The notes below the pieces were generated by a model. That model was given only the letters and a program-made list of their open reading frames with translations. It made no database searches and had not been told where the DNA came from. Position numbers and translations under genes: made by a program. 19,723 bases of DNA from Propionibacteriaceae bacterium (lineage in GTDB: Bacteria; Actinomycetota; Actinomycetes; Propionibacteriales; Propionibacteriaceae), in assembly GCA_030538175.1 (NCBI GenBank), contig JAUNUL010000012.1, forward strand, positions 1 to 19,723. The letters run 5' to 3'. Shown here piece by piece: positions 7,543 through 13,237 of the stretch (its first letter is position 1; each line of letters begins with the position of its first letter).

Positions 7543-8223
7543 ATGACTGCTTTGCTGATCGCCGAAGACCTGCTGCTGTTGCTGACCGATGACGTCAAGG
7601 GCACTGTCCGGTCCTCTGATCAGGCTGATCTGATGCTCGGCGGGGCGCTGCTGGCCGAACTGTCCCTGGCGGGACGGCTGCGGATCACGGAGCACGGCGA
7701 GACGCACTACCGCCCGAACCGGGTTGTCGTGGTCAATCCAGCGCCCACCGACGACCCCATCCTGGATGGGGCGCTGGCTCGCCTCAGCAAGAAGCCGGAC
7801 TACAAGCCCCAAAAGGCCGTGGAGTTGCTGGCGAAGGACCTCCGGCGCCCCTTGCAGGAACGGCTCGTCGCCCGCGGACTGTTGCGCCATGAACGCAGTG
7901 GGTTCCTGGGGCTCAACCGGTGGCCGGCGGCCGATCCCAACCACGAGGCCATGGTGCGCGCCGGGTTGTTCCGAGTGCTGGTGCAGAACGAGGAACCGAC
8001 GGTCCATCTGGCCACCCTGATTGCCCTGCTGTCGGCACTGAAAGTGGTGGACAAGGTCATTGCCGAGGACGTCTCCACAATCGACAAGCGCGCAGTCCGG
8101 CAGCGGGCCGAGGAACTGCGCAAACAGAACTGGACGTCCGAGGCCGTGCGCGCCGCAATCAAGGCTGCGGAGGCCGCCGCCATTGTCATGGCCAGCAGCG
8201 CCGTCGCCATCGCGAATAGCTAG
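7543..8223 (+). CDS. GOLPH3/VPS74 (GPP34) family protein, copy 1
   Basis: A 226-residue GPP34 protein, the family of eukaryotic Golgi PI4P-binding GOLPH3/Vps74, which is also common in Actinobacteria where its role is unknown. Recognised from the N-terminal LLIAEDLLLLLTDD, the RPNRVVVVNPAPTDDPILDGAL segment, the LFRVLVQNEEPTV segment and the C-terminal IALLSALKVVDKVIAEDVSTIDKRAVRQRAEEL. Largely helical, with no signal peptide. The Ala-rich C-terminus (EAAAIVMASSAVAIA) could associate with membrane. It is the first of two tandem paralogues, with copy 2 starting 8 nt after its stop, so the pair is almost certainly one operon under the promoter at 7531. Confidence 0.93.
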   Translation: MTALLIAEDLLLLLTDDVKGTVRSSDQADLMLGGALLAELSLAGRLRITEHGETHYRPNRVVVVNPAPTDDPILDGALARLSKKPDYKPQKAVELLAKDLRRPLQERLVARGLLRHERSGFLGLNRWPAADPNHEAMVRAGLFRVLVQNEEPTVHLATLIALLSALKVVDKVIAEDVSTIDKRAVRQRAEELRKQNWTSEAVRAAIKAAEAAAIVMASSAVAIANS

Positions 8224-8231
8224 GGCTCACC

Positions 8232-8882
8232 ATGTCCGAGTTTCTGATCGCCGAGGACCTCGCCCTGCTGCTGCTGAACGACGAGACGGGCTGGATGCGG
8301 GGTCAGTACGCCGACATCGCGCTGGCTGGCGCCGTCCTGACGGATTTGGCCCTGCTGGGCCGGGTGCGCCTCACCGAGGAGGGCGAACAGGGGGTACGAC
8401 CCAACCGAGTGGTCCTCGTGGATGACTCCTCGACCGACGACCCGGTCCTCGATGGGGCCCTCCTCAAGTTGATCGGGCGGAAGGTGCGGTTCCAGCAGAC
8501 AACGGTTCAACTGTTGCGCAGCTATGCCAAGCGCGCGGTGCTCGCCCGGCTGGTCGAGCGCGGGATCCTGGAACAGCGCGAGGTCAGGGTGTTCGTCGTC
8601 GTGCCGATGAAGACCTATCCGACGGTCGATTACAGCCACGAGGACGAATTGCGGCGCCGGCTGTTCCGGGTGCTGGTGCAGAACGAGGAGCCGAGCGTCC
8701 GCGACGCCTGCCTGATCGCCCTGCTCTCGGCGCTGAACTTGGCCGCCAAGACCATCGCCGACGACGTCTCCACGATCGACAAGCGGGCCATTCGGCAGCG
8801 CGCCAAGCAGCTGCGTCGACAGCATTGGGCAGCCGAAGCGGCCTATCGGGTAATCCAGGCACAGGCGGCGGCCTCAGCCTGA
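8232..8882 (+). CDS. GOLPH3/VPS74 (GPP34) family protein, copy 2
   Basis: A 216-residue paralogue of the preceding gene. It shares FLIAEDLALLLLND, RPNRVVLVDDSSTDDPVLDGALLKL, LFRVLVQNEEPSV and DDVSTIDKRAIRQRAKQLRRQHW, but differs in the middle (YAKRAVLARLVERGILEQREVRVFVVVPMKTYPTVDYSHEDEL), where copy 1 has a GLLRHERSGFLGLNRWPAADPN loop. The two therefore diverged well after duplication and may form a heteromer or bind different ligands. The ATG is preceded only by a weak AGGG, so translation is probably coupled to copy 1. Function in bacteria is not established. GOLPH3 homology suggests anionic-lipid or membrane binding, but the eukaryotic phosphoinositide-binding residues were not checked. 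Confidence 0.93.
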   Translation: MSEFLIAEDLALLLLNDETGWMRGQYADIALAGAVLTDLALLGRVRLTEEGEQGVRPNRVVLVDDSSTDDPVLDGALLKLIGRKVRFQQTTVQLLRSYAKRAVLARLVERGILEQREVRVFVVVPMKTYPTVDYSHEDELRRRLFRVLVQNEEPSVRDACLIALLSALNLAAKTIADDVSTIDKRAIRQRAKQLRRQHWAAEAAYRVIQAQAAASA

Positions 8883-8926
8883 GCGCTGGCCCGACGCACG
8901 CGCCTTGACCCACCGCGGCCGACCCC

Positions 8927-8956
8927 TCGACCCTGCCGTCTACTCCGAAGTAACAT
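8927..8956 (+). promoter_or_regulatory. Possible promoter of the EtfD-like gene
   Basis: TAACAT at 8951-8956 fits TANNNT. TCGACC at 8927-8932, 18 nt upstream, could be a weak -35. A start near 8963 would give a ~30-nt leader that includes the AGGGAG ribosome site. A TTGACC at 8905-8910 looks better as a -35 but is too far away. Confidence 0.3.
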
Positions 8957-8993
8957 CAGGGGCACCGGATCCGGCTGTCAAGGGAGCGTGACC

Positions 8994-11213
8994 GTGAGAA
9001 CCGTGGCACTTGTCCTCGCATTGATGATCACCATCGTCGGCGTGGCGCTGTTCGCCCGTGCCGTCGCGCGGATCGTGGGCGTGGTGAAGGTCGGCAAGCC
9101 GACGCTCGGCCGTTCCGACAATCCCGGGCAGCGCTGGCGCAACCTGCTGGTCGAGTCGTTCGGCCACACCCGGATGCTGCAGCTCAGCGGCGTCGGCGCC
9201 GCCCACTGGGTCGTGTTCATCGGGTTCATGTTCCTGTTCCTGACGCTGGTGACGGCGTACGGACAGCTATTCAATCCCGCCTTCGCACTCCCGCTGATCG
9301 GCCACTTCTTCCTCTTCGAATGGGTCACCGAGGCGCTCGCCTGGGTGATGATCGTCAGCATCCTGTCGCTGATGGCGATCCGCTTCCTCGGTGTCGGGAT
9401 CGGCAAGGGCCGGTTCTTCGGCTCGCGGACGTGGCAGGCGGTCTATGTCGAGCTGACGATCCTGGCGATCGGGGTCTGCATCCTGTTCCTGCGGGCGCTG
9501 GAGTTCCAGCTGCCGGGTGCCGGGGATCGCTTCCACTTCCCGCTCACGTGGTTCCTGCTCCCCGGTGGGCTGTCCGCGGGCACCGTGGAGACCGCGATCG
9601 TCGTGCTGGCCGCGGTGAAGATCATCGTGTCGATGGCCTGGTTCTGCGTGATCGGGCTCAACCTCACCATGGGTGTGGCCTGGCACCGGTTCACCGCCTG
9701 GCCGAACATCTGGTTCAAGCGGGAGTCGAGTGGGCGTACGGCCCTGGGCGCAGCCCAACCACTCAACGTCGGCGGCACCGCGCTCACGATGGAATCACTG
9801 GAGGACCTCGACGAGGACGCCGTCGAGCGACTCGGGGTCGGACGGGTCGAGGACTTCACCTGGAAGGGCCTGCTCGACTTCACCTCCTGCACCGAATGCG
9901 GTCGCTGCCAGTCCCAGTGCCCGGCCTGGGCGACCGACAAACCCCTATCCCCCAAGTTGCTGATGATGGGCCTGCGCGAGCATGCGTACGCCAAGGCCCC
10001 CTGGCTGCAGGCCGCCGAGTCGGCTCGCGCATCGCTGTCGGCGGGCGTACGCGCGGAAGCCGAACGCGCGCTCGTCGGGGCCGGCGCACCGACTGCTGCC
10101 GAGCAGGCACACGGCAACCCGATCCAGGTCGGCGAGGACGGCCCGCTGGCGGTCATCGACCCGGACGTGCTGTGGGCGTGCACGACCTGCGGCGCGTGCG
10201 TGCAGCAGTGCCCGGTCGACATCGAACACGTCGACCACATCCTCGACATGCGCCGCTATGAGGTGCTGGTGGCCTCGGAGTTCCCCGAGGAACTGAACAG
10301 CCTGTTCAAGGGGCTTGAGTCCAAGGGCAACCCGTGGAACCTCAACAAGAAGGGCCGCATGGATTGGGCCAAGGACCTGCCCTTCGAGGTCCCGGTCGTC
10401 GGCTCGGATGTCGAGGATCTGACGTCGGTCGACTATCTGTTCTGGGTCGGTTGCGCCGGTGCCTTTGAGGACCGGGCCAAGAAGACCACCCAGGCGGTCG
10501 CGGAGCTGATGCACACCGCCGGCGTCACGTTCGCGGTGCTCGGCAAGAACGAGACCTGCACCGGCGACTCCGCGCGCCGCTCCGGCAACGAGTTCGTCTA
10601 TCTGCAGCTCGCGGAGGAGAACAAGGAGACCCTCACCGAAGCCAAGGCGCAGAAGGTCGTCACCACCTGCCCACACTGCATGAACACGCTGCGCAATGAA
10701 TACCGCCAGCTCGGGCTCGAACTGGACGTCGTGCACCACACCCAGCTGCTGAACCGCCTCGTCCGCGACGGTCGGCTCACCCCTGCCGCTGCCCCGGCCG
10801 GGGAGGCCGGTGGGCGGACCATCACCTATCACGACCCCTGCTATCTGGGTCGGCACAATCAGGTGTACGCCCCGCCGCGCGAGCTGCTCGGCGGCATCCC
10901 GGGTGCGACGGTGAGCGAGATGCCCCGGCACGGGGCGACGTCGTTCTGCTGCGGCGCCGGCGGCGCCCGGATGTGGATGGAGGAACGCATCGGCACCCGG
11001 ATCAACGCCAACCGCACCCAGGAGGCGCTGACCGTGCTCGGCCAGGCCCCCCGCGCCGCGGTGGCCACCGGCTGCCCGTTCTGCCGGGTGATGCTGTCCG
11101 ATGGCGTCACCGCCGAACAGGCCGACGGCAAGGGCGAGAACGTCGAGGTGCTCGACGTCGCCCAGCTCCTGCTCGAGTCGGTGCGACGCGGTCAGACCGA
11201 CCCCGCGTCCTGA
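8994..11213 (+). CDS. EtfD-like membrane iron-sulfur oxidoreductase (heterodisulfide reductase-related)
   Basis: 739 residues from the GTG at 8994, which has AGGGAG 7 nt upstream; a GTG 6 nt earlier is too close to that site. The N-terminal ~240 residues hold about six hydrophobic helices resembling NarI-type cytochrome b subunits. Then come two 4Fe-4S motifs, CTECGRCQSQCPAW (~299-312) and CTTCGACVQQCPVD (~396-409). Two CCG domains follow: the first with CTGDSARRSGNEF and CPHCMNT, the second with DPCYLGRHN, CCGAGGARMW and CPFC. This matches mycobacterial Rv0338c/EtfD, which passes electrons from acyl-CoA dehydrogenases via EtfAB to the membrane quinone pool. No etfAB genes are in the window. 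An alternative is another CoB-CoM heterodisulfide-reductase-like quinone reductase. Confidence 0.9.
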   Translation: MRTVALVLALMITIVGVALFARAVARIVGVVKVGKPTLGRSDNPGQRWRNLLVESFGHTRMLQLSGVGAAHWVVFIGFMFLFLTLVTAYGQLFNPAFALPLIGHFFLFEWVTEALAWVMIVSILSLMAIRFLGVGIGKGRFFGSRTWQAVYVELTILAIGVCILFLRALEFQLPGAGDRFHFPLTWFLLPGGLSAGTVETAIVVLAAVKIIVSMAWFCVIGLNLTMGVAWHRFTAWPNIWFKRESSGRTALGAAQPLNVGGTALTMESLEDLDEDAVERLGVGRVEDFTWKGLLDFTSCTECGRCQSQCPAWATDKPLSPKLLMMGLREHAYAKAPWLQAAESARASLSAGVRAEAERALVGAGAPTAAEQAHGNPIQVGEDGPLAVIDPDVLWACTTCGACVQQCPVDIEHVDHILDMRRYEVLVASEFPEELNSLFKGLESKGNPWNLNKKGRMDWAKDLPFEVPVVGSDVEDLTSVDYLFWVGCAGAFEDRAKKTTQAVAELMHTAGVTFAVLGKNETCTGDSARRSGNEFVYLQLAEENKETLTEAKAQKVVTTCPHCMNTLRNEYRQLGLELDVVHHTQLLNRLVRDGRLTPAAAPAGEAGGRTITYHDPCYLGRHNQVYAPPRELLGGIPGATVSEMPRHGATSFCCGAGGARMWMEERIGTRINANRTQEALTVLGQAPRAAVATGCPFCRVMLSDGVTAEQADGKGENVEVLDVAQLLLESVRRGQTDPAS

Positions 11214-11237
11214 CCCTCAGGGGCGACTGCCAAACTG

Positions 11238-11257
11238 GAGATAAATCGATTTATCTC
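11238..11257. promoter_or_regulatory. Perfect 20-bp AT-rich palindrome, candidate operator
   Basis: GAGATAAATCGATTTATCTC reads identically on both strands and stands out in a very GC-rich window. It lies directly against the GAGGAGG ribosome site (11258-11264) of the small gene at 11270 and just after the EtfD-like gene. It could be a dimeric repressor site over the promoter, or in RNA a hairpin of 8 base pairs with a 4-base loop beside the ribosome site. No second copy was found in this window. Confidence 0.65.
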
Positions 11258-11269
11258 GAGGAGGTCGTC

Positions 11270-11458
11270 ATGACTGAGAACCAGAACGTCCCGCAGGAGC
11301 CGGAGAAGCACGAATCGGGTTACAGCGAGAACATCGATCCGGAACCGATGGATCCGGTGACCGAGTTGGGCGATGAGGAGCACCATCCGGAACGCCACGA
11401 GTCCGGGTACAGCGAGTACGGAAACGTCGTCGACCCCACGAAGAACGCCAGCGAATGA
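11270..11458 (+). CDS. Small acidic protein with two HESGYSE motifs, 62 aa
   Basis: I do not recognise this protein. The ATG has an excellent Shine-Dalgarno (GAGGAGG, 5-nt spacing). The 62-residue product is very acidic and hydrophilic, rich in Glu, Pro, Asp and His, with no membrane segment or signal. It holds two near-copies of one motif: EKHESGYSEN (residues 12-21) and ERHESGYSEY (41-50), separated by a Pro/Asp/Glu linker that includes a GDEEHHPE cluster. It is probably disordered. Repeated Ser/Tyr sites could be modified or bind a partner, and His/Glu could bind metal; both are speculation. It has its own palindromic upstream site and a hairpin downstream, so it seems to be a separately controlled single gene. 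Confidence 0.8.
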   Translation: MTENQNVPQEPEKHESGYSENIDPEPMDPVTELGDEEHHPERHESGYSEYGNVVDPTKNASE

Positions 11459-11474
11459 TGCCTCTCTGAGGTGC

Positions 11475-11510
11475 TGCCGGGTCGGGCCAGTTCTGAGGCC
11501 TGACCCGGCA
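11475..11510. terminator. Hairpin between convergent genes, probable bidirectional terminator
   Basis: TGCCGGGTCGGGCC (11475-11488) pairs with GGCCTGACCCGGCA (11497-11510) across an 8-base loop. The single mismatch is a G-U pair in plus-strand RNA. A flanking GAGG/CCTC could extend the stem. It sits 16 nt after the small gene's stop and 43 nt past the stop of the opposing DUF2231 gene. There is no T-tract, as is common for terminators in GC-rich actinobacteria. Confidence 0.65.
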
Positions 11511-11553
11511 TCCTCACGGGGTCAAGATCACTGGGCCGAACTGACAGGCCACA

Positions 11554-12381
11554 TCACTGGGCCAGTCGACCGATCCGGAACTGGTCGAGCGTCGCGTTCG
11601 GACGCTGGGACGTGCCGTGCTGATCATTGAACGCCTGCGTCGCATCGGTGCCGCACAGATTGAGGATCCGCTGCGGACCGCCGGGATGCTGGGCGATCCA
11701 GCCGGTCAGGTCGACGACCTCACCACGCACCGCCGCCCAGCATGACTGAGCAGTGTTGTGGGCGCGGATATCGGCCAGGGTGTATGTCGCATCCTGAGTA
11801 GTGGCCGACGGTGTCGCCGACGGCGCCGTGGACACTCGGCCGGAGCCTTCCTGCTCGCCCTTCTCATCGTCCGCACCGTCGTGGCTGGTCGCGGTCTGCT
11901 GGTTGGCGGGACCCGCCGACGCCTCCAGATGCGACGTCCACACCGAGCTCGCCCCCGAGTGCCCGGCGAGCACCACGACGACGATCGCGGCCACCGCGAC
12001 CGCACCCGCCACCACACCGCTTGTCCGCTCGATGGCCGAGGCCGGCGTTCCTGCCGCGCGGCGACGACCGAGGAACCACCAGGCACCGGCGAAGAGCATC
12101 AACAGCACGGCGGCAAGGACCGTGCGATCGCCCCACTCCTCGTGCGCCTCAGGCAGGCGGGTCAGCTCTGCGAGGGACTCACCCGAGAGTTTGGCAATGC
12201 CTGCGCTGATGGTCGCGATCCCCGTGATCGCGAGCGCCGGCAGCAGATAGTGGGTGCGCAGCTTCGGCACGAAGAGACAGGCGAGAATGCCGAGCGCACC
12301 GAGGGGCAGCAGGACAACCACCGCGTGCACGATCAGCGGATGCAGGGGAAGGCTGAAAGCCGAGGTTTCAAGCAGGAACAT
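11554..12381 (-). CDS. DUF2231 membrane domain fused to cytochrome b5-like heme domain
   Basis: 275 residues from the ATG at 12381, chosen because TACGCT lies 6 nt upstream and the family N-terminus (SLPLHPLIVHAVVVLLPLG) follows directly; a TTG 72 nt upstream is less likely. The N-terminal half has four transmembrane helices (about 16-38, 46-64, 86-104, 119-139), typical of DUF2231, including the HPLIVH and GHSGASSVW segments. A Ser/Thr/Asp/Glu linker leads to a cytochrome b5 fold (about 200-275): YTLADIRAHNTAQSCWAAVRGEVVDLTGWIAQHPGG to QFRIGRLAQ. Candidate heme ligands are His232 (HPGG) and His255 (DQHG). The heme domain probably faces outward, suggesting membrane-linked electron transfer. 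Redox partners are unknown. Confidence 0.9.
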   Translation of the reverse strand: MFLLETSAFSLPLHPLIVHAVVVLLPLGALGILACLFVPKLRTHYLLPALAITGIATISAGIAKLSGESLAELTRLPEAHEEWGDRTVLAAVLLMLFAGAWWFLGRRRAAGTPASAIERTSGVVAGAVAVAAIVVVVLAGHSGASSVWTSHLEASAGPANQQTATSHDGADDEKGEQEGSGRVSTAPSATPSATTQDATYTLADIRAHNTAQSCWAAVRGEVVDLTGWIAQHPGGPQRILNLCGTDATQAFNDQHGTSQRPNATLDQFRIGRLAQ

Positions 12382-12387
12382 GAGAAA

Positions 12388-12393
12388 AGCGTA
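12388..12393 (-). promoter_or_regulatory. -10 element (TACGCT) for leaderless DUF2231/b5 transcript
   Basis: TACGCT, then TTTCTC, then ATG at 12381 on the minus strand: the same 6-nt spacing as at the other leaderless-looking starts. The surrounding bases are AT-richer than average. A small inverted repeat (GCCGC at 12412-12416, GCGGC at 12425-12429) lies about where a -35 or regulator site would be. Confidence 0.55.
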
Positions 12394-12559
12394 AAACCGT
12401 CGAACCCTGACGCCGCAAATCCACGCGGCAGGAATCCCCGCCCAGAAAGGCAAAATCTGCAGCCAAGTCGCGCTGCCGATCGCAACACCCCTAGTCGGGC
12501 ATGATCACTTCGACTTCGGATGCAGATATTGCCGTTTCTCACCCGGACGATGGTTTGCT

Positions 12560-13198
12560 GTGGGGGTGATTCGCTCCTATCGCACGGTCGCCCGCGTCGC
12601 CGAGGTCGACCTTGAGGTCAAGCGGTCGATCTTCCGCTGTCGCATCGAACCGGTCACCGACGAGGCGACCGCCCGGGCGGTCATCGAGCGGGCCCGCGCT
12701 GCGCATTGGGATGCGCGACATCACTGCTCGGCGTTCATCCTCGATCCGGCCGGTCAGACCGCCCGGTCCTCCGACGATGGCGAGCCGGCCGGGACAGCTG
12801 GTGCGCCCATGCTGGAAGTGCTGCGCGGCGCCGGCGTGACCGATGTCGTCGCGGTCGTGACCCGCTGGTTCGGCGGCACCCTGTTGGGTGCCGGTGGGCT
12901 GGTGCGGGCGTACTCGGATGCGGTCCGCGCCGGGCTGGCCGAAGCCGGCGTACGCCACCGGGAGCTGCGGGCCGAGTTCGCCGTCGATCTCGACCATGCG
13001 GTCGCCGGGCGGGTTGAGTCGGAGGTGCGGGCGCGGGGGTACGCCGTCCTCGACACCACCTATGCGGCACAGGTGACGCTGCGGCTCGGTGTTCCCATCC
13101 CGGACACCGAGGCGCTCGCGGCAACGATCGCGGAACTCACCGGGGGTGCCGCGACGGTCCGGCCGGTCGGTGAGTCCTGGGTCGACGTGCCCAGCTGA
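12560..13198 (+). CDS. YigZ/IMPACT family protein
   Basis: A 212-residue member of the YigZ/IMPACT family (UPF0029 plus DUF1949), linked in eukaryotes to GCN1 binding and translation stress. The bacterial role is unclear. Visible family features: EVKRSIFRCRIEPV, the segment HHCSAFIL, SSDDGEPAGTAGAPMLEVLRGAGVTDVVAVVTRWFGGTLLGAGGLVRAYSDA (the IMPACT core), and a C-terminal ferredoxin-like DUF1949 region. Length is normal. The GTG at 12560 or the in-frame GTG at 12566 could be the start. Neither has a ribosome site, and TTTGCT 6 nt before 12566 only loosely resembles the leaderless pattern. It is convergent with the putA-type gene and divergent from the DUF2231/b5 gene. Confidence 0.92.
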   Translation: MGVIRSYRTVARVAEVDLEVKRSIFRCRIEPVTDEATARAVIERARAAHWDARHHCSAFILDPAGQTARSSDDGEPAGTAGAPMLEVLRGAGVTDVVAVVTRWFGGTLLGAGGLVRAYSDAVRAGLAEAGVRHRELRAEFAVDLDHAVAGRVESEVRARGYAVLDTTYAAQVTLRLGVPIPDTEALAATIAELTGGAATVRPVGESWVDVPS

Positions 13199-13237
13199 CG
13201 TCGTCGCACGGTCCAAGGGCGCCCGATCGGGGCTGGG

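Noticed and set aside
11527..11563. Direct repeat ATCACTGGGCC at 11527 and 11553 near the end of the DUF2231/b5 gene
   Set aside because: Only 11 bases, two copies, with no other features of an attachment site or mobile element; probably a small tandem slip or chance.
12412..12429. Inverted repeat GCCGC/GCGGC upstream of the DUF2231/b5 gene as an operator
   Set aside because: A 5-bp GC stem is expected by chance in this composition; noted only beside the promoter entry.
12382..12453. TTG start giving a 24-residue extension of the DUF2231/b5 protein
   Set aside because: TTG is the rarest start, there is no ribosome site, and the ATG at 12381 has a well-placed -10 and matches the domain start.
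13199..13237. Terminator between the convergent YigZ and putA-type genes
   Set aside because: No convincing stem-loop could be drawn in this 39-nt gap.
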